Below, piece after piece: positions 17,522 through 26,806 of a stretch of DNA of 64,000 bases; the stretch's first letter is position 1, and each line of letters opens with the position of its first letter. The stretch is taken from the NCBI GenBank assembly GCA_013359265.1, contig JABWCD010000023.1:62001-126000 (forward strand), read 5' to 3'. The translations under genes were made by a program, and so were the position numbers. This DNA is from Candidatus Hydrogenedentota bacterium. GTDB lineage: Bacteria > Hydrogenedentota > Hydrogenedentia > Hydrogenedentales > SLHB01. The notes beneath the pieces are model-generated. The model made no database searches. It saw only the letters and a list, made by a program, of their open reading frames with translations, and was not told the origin of the DNA.

Positions 17522-18490
17522 ATGGATACCCAAAGCCTCCCCGTAAACCGCAAGACCAGCATCGCCATCGCGCGGCTGTTGGACCAGATGGCCGACGACC
17601 TTGAGCTCGAGGTCGTCGGCGGGTTTCAAGGTGTGGGGCGCCAGGTGTTCGTGCAGGACATCAACCGCCCCGGACTGGCCTTGAGCGGCTACCTCGACTA
17701 TTTCGCGAGCGACCGCGTCCAGATTCTCGGCAACACCGAAATCCACTACATGGAACGCCTCTCCGCCGCGCAACTCCAGCACCGGCTCGAGAGCATGTTT
17801 TCGTTCGAGATTCCCGCATTTGTCCTCTCGCGCCAACTCATGCCCAGCAACCTCTTTCTCGACATGTGCAACCGCCGCGGCATCCCCGTCCTGCGCAGCA
17901 AGAGGTCCACGGACGAAGTCATCAGCCGCATCATCCTCTTCCTCGCAGAGGAGTTCTCGCCGGAAACCATAGTTCACGGCACGGCCGTCGACTGCTACGG
18001 CGTAGGCTGCCTCATTGTCGGCGCTCCGGGTATCGGTAAGTCGGAAACGGCGCTGGAGCTCGTCGAGCGCGGCCACCGTCTCGTGGCGGACGACGTGGTC
18101 GCAGTAAAGCGCCGCCGCGAAGATTCCCTGTACGCCGAGTCCTCCCCGATGATCGAGCACCACATGGAAATCCGCGGTATCGGCATCATCGACATTAAGA
18201 GCGTTTACGGCGTCGGTCGCGTGCGTAACTCCAAGCGTATCGGCATGTTAATCGAGCTCGAGGAATGGAGCAAAGAGTCCCAGTACGACCGCACGGGCCT
18301 CTCGGAGGAATTCGTCTCCATCCTCGGGGTGCGCATTCCCTACCTGCTGATCCCCGTGCGCCCCGGCCGTAACATCGCCATCATCCTCGAGGTCGCAGCG
18401 CTCAACCACCGCCTCAAGGAGCTCGGCATCCACCCCGCCCAGGAGCTCAACCAGAAGCTTATGAGCCTGATGTCCGACAACGAGCCGTGA
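17522..18490 (+). CDS. hprK: HPr kinase/phosphorylase
   Basis: 322 residues. The N-terminal domain precedes His152 (VHGTAVDCYG) and the Walker A loop GAPGIGKSE (167-175). The signature EIRGIGIIDIKSVYGVG lies near residue 220. It uses ATP to phosphorylate a serine of HPr and removes that phosphate when phosphate is high. In Firmicutes this feeds CcpA catabolite control, while in Gram-negatives it is part of a nitrogen/carbon regulatory PTS. The start at 17522 is an ATG. It is followed after about 213 bases by ptsH; no EII sugar permease is seen anywhere in the window. Confidence 0.95.
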   Translation: MDTQSLPVNRKTSIAIARLLDQMADDLELEVVGGFQGVGRQVFVQDINRPGLALSGYLDYFASDRVQILGNTEIHYMERLSAAQLQHRLESMFSFEIPAFVLSRQLMPSNLFLDMCNRRGIPVLRSKRSTDEVISRIILFLAEEFSPETIVHGTAVDCYGVGCLIVGAPGIGKSETALELVERGHRLVADDVVAVKRRREDSLYAESSPMIEHHMEIRGIGIIDIKSVYGVGRVRNSKRIGMLIELEEWSKESQYDRTGLSEEFVSILGVRIPYLLIPVRPGRNIAIILEVAALNHRLKELGIHPAQELNQKLMSLMSDNEP

Positions 18491-18568
18491 GCCGCGCCGC
18501 GCCCCGTGTGACCCCGCTGTAACCCTGCTCGGACGAACCAGTTAGCCGTTGATCGTCGAGCCGAACTT

Positions 18569-18598
18569 TTGCATCGTTCCGGCGTTATGCGCTAAGAT
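18569..18598 (+). promoter_or_regulatory. Candidate sigma-70 promoter for ptsH-ptsI-dxr
   Basis: TTGCAT (18569-18574), an 18-base spacer and TAAGAT (18593-18598), in the 213-base gap between hprK and ptsH. This gap holds no gene that I can see. Confidence 0.45.
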
Positions 18599-18703
18599 GG
18601 TGCGCTGGCATGTTCTGTCGCTCGCCGGCAAAACGCTATACCGTAATTCTCGCCATTCTCGTATCGCGATCGCTGTGGCGCGGCGCCTGGAAGTGAGCAC
18701 GCA

Positions 18704-18982
18704 ATGGAAACGACCGAACTAACCGAAGACATCCAAATCATCAATCCACTGGGCCTGCACGCACGCCCCGCGGCGGCGCTCGTCCAGACCGTGCTCAAGT
18801 TCAAATGCGATGTCTACCTCTCGCTCAACGGTCACCGCGTCAATGCGAAAAGCATCATGGGCCTGTTGACCCTTGCCGCCGCCCACGGCAGCACCGTCAC
18901 GGTCACCTGTACCGGCGCCGACGCGCAGCAAGCGCTCGACGCGGTTCGCGTTCTGTTCGAGTCCGGGTTCGGGGAATTGTAG
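18704..18982 (+). CDS. ptsH: Phosphocarrier protein HPr
   Basis: 92 residues. The EI phosphorylation site is His19 in NPLGLHARPAA, and the regulatory serine is Ser50 in AKSIMGLLTLAA, so it can be a substrate of the HprK encoded upstream. It passes phosphate from EI to EII proteins or to regulatory targets. The stop codon shares a base with the GTG start of ptsI. Confidence 0.95.
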   Translation: METTELTEDIQIINPLGLHARPAAALVQTVLKFKCDVYLSLNGHRVNAKSIMGLLTLAAAHGSTVTVTCTGADAQQALDAVRVLFESGFGEL

Positions 18983-20757
18983 TGGAAATCGTGCTGCATG
19001 GAGACGGCGTTTCCCCGGGGATTGCCATTGGCCCCGCGCTGACCTTCCGTGTCAATTCCATCGAGGTCTCGCGCACAAAAATAAAGAACGCGGACGCCGA
19101 AATCGCGCGGTTCGATCGGGCCGTCACCGAAGTGCGCGCCGAATTGCAACGCCTTCACGAACAGACGGCGCTCGCCATCGGAGAAAAACATGCAGACATC
19201 TTCAAGGCGCACCTGTTGCTCCTCGAAGACGTCACCATGCGCGAAGAAGTCGAGCGCCAGGTGCGCGAGGAAAAGGTCAACCCCGAGTTTGTCGTGAACG
19301 AACTCATCGCGCGCTACTCGAAAGTGCTCGAAACCGTCGAAGACCCGCGCTTCCGCGAGCGCACCCAGGACTTCGTCGATGTCGGTAACCGCATCCTTGC
19401 GCGCATGCTGAACACCGACCTCGAATCGCTCGAGCGTCTCGAACGCGCCAGCGTCGTCGTCGCGCACGACGTCCCCCCCTCGGTTGCGGCCAAGATCGAT
19501 CGCAAGAACGTCAAAGGCATCGCCACGGACGTCGGCGGTCCCACGTCGCACACCGCGATCCTCGCGCGCGCCTTCGAGATTCCCGCGGTGGTTGGGCTGC
19601 GCTTTGTTGGTTCCTATGCGATGCCGAGCGACACCATTATCGTGGACGGCACGAAGGGCGACGTCGTCATCCGCCCCGCGAAGGAAACCCTGGCGAAGTA
19701 TGAGTCGCGCAAGGTGCGCGAAGACCGCGTTCGCGAAGCGCTGCTTGCCGCCGTGCAAAAACCGAGCGTCACCATCGACGGCCACGAAGTGCCGACGATG
19801 GCGAACATCGAACTGCCCGAAGAAGTCGAGCACAGCAAACGCATCGGCGCGCAGGGCATCGGCCTGTTTCGCACCGAGTACCTCTTCCTGAACCGCAACA
19901 CGCTCCCGACCGAGGAAGAGCAGTACGAGGCCTACGCTTCCGCCGCGCAGACAATGAATCCGCTGCCCGTGTCGCTGCGCACCCTGGATATCGGCGGCGA
20001 CAAAGTCGCCAATAATCTCGGCGACGGAGGAGAGACCAATCCCCAGATGGGTTGGCGCGCAATCCGGTTTTGCCTCGAACAGACGGACATCTTCAAGGCG
20101 CAACTCCGCGCGATGTGCCGTGCAAGCGTTCACGGCAACATCCAAATCATGTTTCCGCTGATCAGTGGATTGGACGAACTCCTGCGCGCAAAAGCGATCC
20201 TCAAGGACGTGTACGCCGATCTCGAAAAGCGCGGCGTACAGTTCAAGAAGAAAATCCCCGTCGGTTCGATGATCGAAGTGCCAAGCGCCGTCGAACTCGC
20301 CGAAGTGCTCGCGCGGGAGTGCGATTTTTTCAGTGTCGGCACAAACGATTTAATTCAATACTCCCTCGCCGTCGATCGCGACAACGCGCGCATCGCGCAC
20401 ATGTACGAACCGGCGCATCCCGCCGTGCTCCGGCTGATTCGCCGCGCCGTGCGCGCCGCAAGGGCCGCCCGCATCCCCATCGGCGTCTGCGGCGAAATGG
20501 CGGGCGACCCGCTATTCAGCGAGATTCTGGTCGGTTTCGGCGTCACTTCGTTGAGTATGTCCTCCGTCGCCATCCCGGCCGTGCGCGCGGAAATCTCGCA
20601 GATTCGCTTGTCGCTCGCAAAGCGGTTCGCGCTCCGCGCCGTGCGCATGTCGTCCGGAGCCGAGATTCTCGACACGATGCAACGGCGCTCGAAACAGCGC
20701 AGGGCGATGAAAGAATATCTCGGCGAGTTCTCGGACGAGGACCTGGACGCTTTGTGA
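18982..20757 (+). CDS. ptsI: PTS enzyme I (PEP-protein phosphotransferase)
   Basis: 591 residues, normal length. Active-site His190 lies in GGPTSHTAILARAF; the PEP-binding barrel has SVGTNDLIQYSLAVDRDN and the final signature IGVCGEMAGDP. It autophosphorylates from phosphoenolpyruvate and phosphorylates HPr. The start is the GTG at 18982 whose first base is the last base of the ptsH stop (taGTG); the frame stays open further upstream, but those codons read through ptsH. Its stop shares a base with the dxr start, giving a ptsH-ptsI-dxr chain of one-base overlaps. Confidence 0.95.
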   Translation: MEIVLHGDGVSPGIAIGPALTFRVNSIEVSRTKIKNADAEIARFDRAVTEVRAELQRLHEQTALAIGEKHADIFKAHLLLLEDVTMREEVERQVREEKVNPEFVVNELIARYSKVLETVEDPRFRERTQDFVDVGNRILARMLNTDLESLERLERASVVVAHDVPPSVAAKIDRKNVKGIATDVGGPTSHTAILARAFEIPAVVGLRFVGSYAMPSDTIIVDGTKGDVVIRPAKETLAKYESRKVREDRVREALLAAVQKPSVTIDGHEVPTMANIELPEEVEHSKRIGAQGIGLFRTEYLFLNRNTLPTEEEQYEAYASAAQTMNPLPVSLRTLDIGGDKVANNLGDGGETNPQMGWRAIRFCLEQTDIFKAQLRAMCRASVHGNIQIMFPLISGLDELLRAKAILKDVYADLEKRGVQFKKKIPVGSMIEVPSAVELAEVLARECDFFSVGTNDLIQYSLAVDRDNARIAHMYEPAHPAVLRLIRRAVRAARAARIPIGVCGEMAGDPLFSEILVGFGVTSLSMSSVAIPAVRAEISQIRLSLAKRFALRAVRMSSGAEILDTMQRRSKQRRAMKEYLGEFSDEDLDAL

Positions 20758-21920
20758 TGGCTACTACGCGGCGCCGAATCACCATTCTCGGATCGACCGG
20801 GTCCATCGGGACCAGCGCGCTCGATGTCGTGCGCCACTATCCCGATCGCCTGGAAGTGGTCGGTCTCGCGGCCCATTCCAACATTTCCGCGCTCGCCGAA
20901 CAGGTGCGCGAGTTCCGTCCACAATGTGTTGCAGTTGCCGACCGCGACGCCGCCCGCACACTCGCCGATCGGCTCCCGGGTGTGCGCGTCGCTTCCGGTC
21001 CCGAAGGCCTCGAAGAAATCGCCGCCGTGCCCGCGGATGTGGTCCTCTGTGGCATGGTGGGCGCCGTCGGGCTCAAACCCGTCCTCAGCGCCATCGACGC
21101 CGGCAACGCCATCGCCCTCGCGAACAAGGAACCGCTCGTGATGGCCGGCCCGCTCATCATGGATCGCGCGCGCGGAAAGAATGTGATGGTGCTCCCGGTC
21201 GACAGCGAGCACAACGCCATCTTCCAATGCCTTCAGGGCCACCGCATCGAAGACGTGCAGTGCATCCACCTCACCGCATCCGGCGGGCCGTTCTACGGTA
21301 AACCGCGCGAATCGCTCATGGGCGTCACGCCCGCGCAGGCGACGCGCCACCCTACGTGGAACATGGGTGCGAAGATCAGCGTCGATTCCGCCACGCTCAT
21401 GAACAAGGGCCTTGAAGTCGTCGAAGCTATGTGGTTGTTTGGGCTCCCCCTCGAAAAAGTCGAGGTCGTCATCCATCCGCAAAGCATTGTCCACAGCCTC
21501 GTCGAATTCACCGATGGCAGCATCCTCGCTCATCTCGGGCTGACGAACATGAAATTCCCCATCCAGTATGCGTTAACATGGCCGGAACGTGTGCCGGAAC
21601 CCATGGGCCGGCTCGACCTGACGGCGATGCGCGAACTGACTTTCGCCAAACCGGACTTCTCGGAGTTTCCGTGTTTGGCCTATGCGATCGAGGCCGCGCG
21701 CACGGGCGGTACGGCGCCCGCGATACTGAACGCCGCGAACGAATGCGCCGTCGGCGCGTTCTGCAAAGGCCAGATCGAGTTTCTGCGCATCAGTGAAGTC
21801 GTGCGCGATGTAATGGACGAATGTCCGGCGTCGCGCGACGTGACGCTCGAGTCGGTTTTGGAAGCAGACGCGCTCGCGCGGGAGCGCGCAAGCCACGTCA
21901 TGACGGGTCTTGGAGTATAG
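20757..21920 (+). CDS. dxr: 1-deoxy-D-xylulose 5-phosphate reductoisomerase
   Basis: 387 residues. NADPH-binding loop ILGSTGSIGTSALDV at the N-terminus; active-site elements ALANKEPLVMAG, LPVDSEHNAIFQ and LTASGGPF; MGAKISVDSATLMNKGLEV carries metal and substrate contacts. It converts DXP to MEP, the committed step of non-mevalonate isoprenoid synthesis. ATG at 20757 overlaps ptsI by one base. The rseP gene follows after 3 bases, the common dxr-rseP order, but without the cdsA and uppS genes that often come first. Confidence 0.96.
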   Translation: MATTRRRITILGSTGSIGTSALDVVRHYPDRLEVVGLAAHSNISALAEQVREFRPQCVAVADRDAARTLADRLPGVRVASGPEGLEEIAAVPADVVLCGMVGAVGLKPVLSAIDAGNAIALANKEPLVMAGPLIMDRARGKNVMVLPVDSEHNAIFQCLQGHRIEDVQCIHLTASGGPFYGKPRESLMGVTPAQATRHPTWNMGAKISVDSATLMNKGLEVVEAMWLFGLPLEKVEVVIHPQSIVHSLVEFTDGSILAHLGLTNMKFPIQYALTWPERVPEPMGRLDLTAMRELTFAKPDFSEFPCLAYAIEAARTGGTAPAILNAANECAVGAFCKGQIEFLRISEVVRDVMDECPASRDVTLESVLEADALARERASHVMTGLGV

Positions 21921-21923
21921 AAG

Positions 21924-23903
21924 TTGACGTATCTATTCGACATCGCAGTCTTCATTCTCGTGCTCGGAGAACTCGTGTTCTTCCACGAGCTCGGCCACTT
22001 CCTCGCGGCGAAGGCGTGCGGCATCTACTGCGAGCGTTTCAGCCTCGGCATGCCGCCGCGCCTGTTCGGATTCAAGTTCGGCGAGACGGATTACTGCATC
22101 GGCCTCTTGCCTATCGGCGGCTACGTGAAGATGGCCGGCCAGGAAGACGTACCGCTCTCCGAAGAAGAACGCAAGGAACAGTACGGAACGATCCCGCCGA
22201 ACCGCTGGTTCATGAACAAACCGGTCTGGCAACGCGTCATCGTGATCTTCGCCGGGCCATTCATGAACTTTGTGCTCGCCGTCGCGCTCTACGCCATCCT
22301 CGTCGGTTTCGGCGCGAATCAGCCGGAATGGAAGCACGACCGCCGCATTGGCCATGTCGAACCCAATTCGCCCGCCGCGTCCGCGCCCATGTTCGCAGTC
22401 GCGGATACAAAACAGACCGTTGACTTCTCGCGCCAGCCGGATGCCACTGGCTGGAAAACCGGCGACACCATCATCTCGGTGGACGGCAACCGCATCACCA
22501 ATATCCGTGACGTTGCACTCGAAGGAATTCTCAGCGGCGGCAAGAGTGTATTGGTTGAACTCGAACGCACCGTGCCCGACGGCAAAGTGACGCACTATCT
22601 CTCGCCGGTCACGCCGCGCGAACTCGAACAGGACGATGAGAAACAAGTGCGCACGGGAATCGAGGAGTTCCGCACCGCGCTTGTAAAGTCCGTATCTCCC
22701 GACTTGCCGGCCGCCGCCGCGGGATTCCAGCCCGGCGATATTATCACGCGCCTGAACGGTGAGCTGATCGACAGAAAGTCGTTCATGGAGACCGTGTCGC
22801 AAATCACTGACGGCCGACCCATCAACGCCGAAGTCAATCGGGGCGGACAAGCGCTCGCAGTAACGGTCGCTCCAAAACCCATCGGCACGTTCAAGGACAT
22901 TCTCCTGGACCCGCCCGTCGACTGGCCAGAGACTATGATCGACGAATCAAAACCAATTCCCGTCAATGAAGCGGATGCCGCAAAGCTTCAGGGCACCGGG
23001 TTCGAGGAGGGCGATAGGGTCATCTCGATCGACGGCGAAGCCATTAAGGAAGGTATTGTCAAACAGATAGTGACCCGGCCGGACGCGGACAAGCTCCAGG
23101 TTGTCGTCGAGCGCCCCGGCATCTTCGGTCTGGGCAAACCGGAAGTGGTGACGTTGCCTGATATTACCGCGGCCCAGTTCATCGAGGCGATTACACCGTT
23201 TGATATCACCGCGCAACCCACCGTCCTGTACGCAACGAAAGAGGTCAGCGAATCAACCGGACTTCAGACAAAGGACATCATCGAACAAGTTGACGGCAAG
23301 CCCGCGACGTGGGCCGCGCTCTACGAAATCCAAAACACGCGCATGGGCGAGACGGTCACCTTCAAGATAAAGAAACCCGCCATCGCGCTTGGCGTCATGC
23401 GCGGCGAATCGATGAAGGACGTTTCCGTCCCCATAACGCCCGTCGGAAAAGTCGGTATTCTGTTCGACGACCGGAAAGTGTTCTACCGCGCGCCGCTCGC
23501 CCAGGTGCTCCCCGAAGCGCTACACGAAACGCAGCGCGTCATCAAGCTGACCGTCCGCACCATCCAATCGCTGCTCACCGGCGCGGTGAGCGCGAAGGAA
23601 TTGGGCGGGCCGATCATGATCTATCAAATCACAACTACGACCGCGCGGTTCGGCAGCGCAGGCGATCTCCTCGCCATCACCGCGCTCATCAGCGTGAACC
23701 TCGCCATTTTCAATCTGCTTCCGCTGCCGGTGCTCGACGGCGGACACCTGTTGTTCCTCGGCATTGAAGCCGTGCGCCGCAAGCCGGTCAGCGCGAAAGT
23801 AATGGAGTGGGTACAGCAGGCCGGCCTTGTGTTCATCATCGGCCTGATGCTGTTCGTGACGTACAACGATATCGGCCGGTTGCTTCGGGGTTTAATGCCG
23901 TAA
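21924..23903 (+). CDS. rseP: RseP-type site-2 intramembrane metalloprotease, enlarged
   Basis: 659 residues from TTG 21924, about 200 longer than E. coli RseP. The zinc site HELGH is at 21-25 (ELVFFHELGHFLAAK) and the second site in NLLPLPVLDGGHLLFL near the end; at least four membrane helices. Between them I count four PDZ-like units, marked by GWKTGDTIISVDGNRITN, AGFQPGDIITRLNGELID, GFEEGDRVISIDGEAIKE and GLQTKDIIEQVDGKPA, where relatives usually have two. It cleaves transmembrane segments such as anti-sigma factors after a first cut. The additional PDZ-like units could add substrate or partner recognition. No ATG is near the start; TTG follows GGAG after nine bases. Confidence 0.92.
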   Translation: MTYLFDIAVFILVLGELVFFHELGHFLAAKACGIYCERFSLGMPPRLFGFKFGETDYCIGLLPIGGYVKMAGQEDVPLSEEERKEQYGTIPPNRWFMNKPVWQRVIVIFAGPFMNFVLAVALYAILVGFGANQPEWKHDRRIGHVEPNSPAASAPMFAVADTKQTVDFSRQPDATGWKTGDTIISVDGNRITNIRDVALEGILSGGKSVLVELERTVPDGKVTHYLSPVTPRELEQDDEKQVRTGIEEFRTALVKSVSPDLPAAAAGFQPGDIITRLNGELIDRKSFMETVSQITDGRPINAEVNRGGQALAVTVAPKPIGTFKDILLDPPVDWPETMIDESKPIPVNEADAAKLQGTGFEEGDRVISIDGEAIKEGIVKQIVTRPDADKLQVVVERPGIFGLGKPEVVTLPDITAAQFIEAITPFDITAQPTVLYATKEVSESTGLQTKDIIEQVDGKPATWAALYEIQNTRMGETVTFKIKKPAIALGVMRGESMKDVSVPITPVGKVGILFDDRKVFYRAPLAQVLPEALHETQRVIKLTVRTIQSLLTGAVSAKELGGPIMIYQITTTTARFGSAGDLLAITALISVNLAIFNLLPLPVLDGGHLLFLGIEAVRRKPVSAKVMEWVQQAGLVFIIGLMLFVTYNDIGRLLRGLMP

Positions 23904-23959
23904 AAGGACGATTGCGAGCGGGACATTGGCTGCACCTTCGAAAGGCAATTGGTGTTAGT

Positions 23960-23975
23960 CCCCCTTTGGAGGGGG
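23960..23975 (+). terminator. Hairpin after rseP, terminator-like
   Basis: CCCCC-TTTGGA-GGGGG (23960-23975) followed by another G-rich run; no T-tract, so it may be a mobile repeat unit rather than a true terminator. Confidence 0.35.
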
Positions 23976-24000
23976 ATTCAGGGGGGATGTAGATTCATCT

Positions 24001-25305
24001 ATGGGCGCTATTACATGTAAATTCGGCGGGACTTCACTCGCGGACGCGTCGTGCTACCGCGCCGTCGCCGATATCGTCAAGAGCAATCCGGACCGCCGCT
24101 TCATCGTTCCGTCCGCGCCGGGCAAGCGGAAACCCGACGACAAAAAAATAACCGACCTGCTCTACGCGTGGCACGGCCTCCTGAAGCAGGAACTCGACCC
24201 CGTCCAGCCGCGCACGATCATTGCCAAGCGTTTCGAGGAGCTCGCGCGCGAACTCCAGATCGATTTCCCCGTACAGGACCATCTCGAACGCATCGCGAGC
24301 GAAGCCGCAAAGTACGCCGAGCCGGACTACCTCGCGTCGCGCGGAGAATACCTCAGCGGACAATTGCTCGCGCGCCTGCTCGGCGCCACCTTCGTCGATC
24401 CCGCGCAATGCGTCCTGTTCGAGGACGACGGCGATCTCGACTCGCAGACCTACGATCTGCTCGGCGACAAGCTGAAAGGTCCCGGTATCTTTGTCATTCC
24501 CGGGTTCTACGGCTCCCTGCCCAACGGCCGGATCAAGACATTCTCGCGCGGCGGCAGCGACGTAACCGGGTCCGTCGTCGCCCGCGCTTCCAAGTCGTCC
24601 CTCTACGAAAACTGGACCGATGTCTCCGGCTTTCTCGTCGCGGACCCACGTATCGTCCCCGAAGCCCGCGGTATCCCCGAAATTACGTATCGGGAACTCC
24701 GCGAGCTTTCGTACATGGGGGCTAACGTGCTCCACGACGAAGCCATTTTCCCCGTGCGCGAGCCCGGGATTCCCATCAACATCCGGAACACGAAAAAACC
24801 GGAACACCCCGGCACGATGATCCTCGCGGAGCGCGTCTCCCGGGAGCCTATCGTCGGCATCGCGGGGCGCAAAGGCTTCATGATGATCAACATCGAAAAG
24901 GCCCTGATGAATAAGGAGCGCGGCTTCGGCAGGCGTGTGCTGACGGTGCTCGAAGAATTCGGCATTAGCTGGGAGCTGATGCCGTCGGGAATCGACAACT
25001 TGTCCATTATCATCGAGGACGAGGAAGTCGAGCACAAGACGAGCGCCATCATCAAGTCGATTCGGCGCACCTGCCAGCCCGACAGAATCTCCGTGACCGA
25101 AAACCTCGCGCTGATTGCGACCGTCGGCCAGGGCATGGCCGGCGCCGTCGGTGTCGCCGCGCGCCTCACTACCGCGCTTGCGAACGCAAACGTGAATATC
25201 CGCGTGATCGATCAGGGGTCATCCGAAAACAACATCATCGTTGGGGTGGAAGAAGGCGATCTCGAGCACGCAGTCCGGGCAATCTACCACGCCTTTACCG
25301 GCTAG
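24001..25305 (+). CDS. Aspartate kinase
   Basis: 434 residues. The kinase domain begins with ITCKFGGTSLADASC and includes FSRGGSDVTGSVVARASKSS and the segment ENWTDVSGFLVADPRIVPEA; two ACT domains follow at the C-terminus (FGISWELMPSGIDNLSIIIE and IATVGQGMAGAVGVAARLTT), which usually bind lysine or threonine as feedback inhibitors. It makes aspartyl phosphate for lysine, threonine and methionine synthesis. It stands apart from other amino acid genes; pyruvate kinase follows after 18 bases, probably co-transcribed. ATG start with a G-rich site about 14 bases upstream, somewhat far. Confidence 0.93.
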   Translation: MGAITCKFGGTSLADASCYRAVADIVKSNPDRRFIVPSAPGKRKPDDKKITDLLYAWHGLLKQELDPVQPRTIIAKRFEELARELQIDFPVQDHLERIASEAAKYAEPDYLASRGEYLSGQLLARLLGATFVDPAQCVLFEDDGDLDSQTYDLLGDKLKGPGIFVIPGFYGSLPNGRIKTFSRGGSDVTGSVVARASKSSLYENWTDVSGFLVADPRIVPEARGIPEITYRELRELSYMGANVLHDEAIFPVREPGIPINIRNTKKPEHPGTMILAERVSREPIVGIAGRKGFMMINIEKALMNKERGFGRRVLTVLEEFGISWELMPSGIDNLSIIIEDEEVEHKTSAIIKSIRRTCQPDRISVTENLALIATVGQGMAGAVGVAARLTTALANANVNIRVIDQGSSENNIIVGVEEGDLEHAVRAIYHAFTG

Positions 25306-25323
25306 GGTAACTGGAGCCACGTA

Positions 25324-26772
25324 ATGCGCCGCACCAAAATCGTCTGCACGCTCGGCCCCAGTTCCAACACGCGCGAAACGATCGAAGCCCTCATGCGCGC
25401 GGGGATGGACGTCGCCCGCCTGAACTTTTCCCACGGCTCGCACGACGACCATCGCAAGACCTACACGCTACTGCGCCGCGTCGCGTCGGACCTCGGCCGA
25501 AACGTCGCCGTGCTCATGGACCTCCAGGGCCCGAAAATCCGAACGGGCAAACTCGAAGACGGTAAACCGATCCAACTCGTACCGAACGCTCCCATAATTG
25601 TCACAACTGAGCAAGTGCCCGGAAATGCCACTCGGATTTCCACCGTGTACGAGCGCCTCGCTCACGATGTCAAACCCGGCGATCGCATTCTGCTCGCGGA
25701 TGGCGTCATGGAACTGCGCGTCGATCGCGTCACCCCTCCCGAGGTGTATTGCACCGTGCTGCGCGGCGGTATGCTCGGCGAGAAGAAGGGCATGAACCTC
25801 CCTGGGGTTGCTGTCAGCGCGCCGTGCCTCACCGAAAAGGATATCGAAGACCTCGAATTCGGCCTCGACCTCGGTGTGGACTATGTCGCGCTCTCTTTCG
25901 TCCGCAGCCCGGAGGATGTCATCGATCTCAAGAAGCGCATCGCGCGCACGGGCAAGCAGGCCGCCGTCATCGCGAAGATAGAGCGTCCCGAAGCCCTCTC
26001 CCGGTTCGCGGACATCATCGAGACAGCGGACGCCATCATGGTCGCGCGGGGCGACCTCGGCGTCGAAGTCGAGTTGCACCGCGTCCCGCAGATTCAAAAG
26101 ACGCTAATCCGCATGTGCAACGAAATGGGCGTGCCCGTCATCACCGCGACGCAGATGCTCGAATCCATGATGACCAATGCGCGCCCCACGCGCGCCGAGG
26201 CCGCCGACGTCGCCAACGCGATCTACGACGGCACCGACGCCGTCATGCTCTCCGGCGAAACCGCGAACGGACAGTACCCCGTCGAGACCGTCGAAACGAT
26301 GGCGCAAATCGTCGCGTGCGCCGACGACGCGATCGCCGCGGCGCCCGCGCACGAGATGCACGCGCGCCTGCGCGACCGCCGCGCGCACGAAGCCGGCTTC
26401 AAGGAAGCGATAGGCCAGGCCGTCGTCCGCATCACACAGGTCATCAATGTCAAACGCATCGTCGTGCTCACAAAGTCCGGCTTTAGCGCCATCGCCGTCT
26501 CACGCTACCGTCCGCGCACGCCCATCACCGCCATCACATTGCGCGAAGACACCATGCGGCGGTGCGCCCTCTTTTGGGGCGTCGACGCCGTCGCCTGCGT
26601 CCCACACGACGAACTCACCGCGCTCATCCGCGACATCGACGAAATCATGGTCGAAAGGTCCCTCGCGTCACTCGGCGATTCACTTCTCATCGTGGCGGGC
26701 GTTCCCCTCGGCGCCGGCGGCCGCACTAACCTCGTTCATCTCCACCGCGTCGGTGAAGAGCACAGCGTGTGA
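25324..26772 (+). CDS. pyk: Pyruvate kinase
   Basis: 482 residues, full length. RTKIVCTLGPSSNT at the start, ARLNFSHGSHDDH, LMDLQGPKIRTGKL, MVARGDLGVEVELHRVP and the active-site helix VITATQMLESMMTNARPTRA. Converts PEP and ADP to pyruvate and ATP. The C-terminal regulatory domain is present. PEP is also the phosphate donor for the PTS enzyme I encoded upstream, so the region groups PEP-using steps. TGGAG seven bases before the ATG is the ribosome-binding site. Confidence 0.96.
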   Translation: MRRTKIVCTLGPSSNTRETIEALMRAGMDVARLNFSHGSHDDHRKTYTLLRRVASDLGRNVAVLMDLQGPKIRTGKLEDGKPIQLVPNAPIIVTTEQVPGNATRISTVYERLAHDVKPGDRILLADGVMELRVDRVTPPEVYCTVLRGGMLGEKKGMNLPGVAVSAPCLTEKDIEDLEFGLDLGVDYVALSFVRSPEDVIDLKKRIARTGKQAAVIAKIERPEALSRFADIIETADAIMVARGDLGVEVELHRVPQIQKTLIRMCNEMGVPVITATQMLESMMTNARPTRAEAADVANAIYDGTDAVMLSGETANGQYPVETVETMAQIVACADDAIAAAPAHEMHARLRDRRAHEAGFKEAIGQAVVRITQVINVKRIVVLTKSGFSAIAVSRYRPRTPITAITLREDTMRRCALFWGVDAVACVPHDELTALIRDIDEIMVERSLASLGDSLLIVAGVPLGAGGRTNLVHLHRVGEEHSV

Positions 26773-26806
26773 CGCGATGACGACACGTAGCCAAATAGAA
26801 AAAGAG

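Noticed and set aside
18832-20145. 437-residue minus-strand ORF
   Set aside because: Antisense shadow of ptsH/ptsI.
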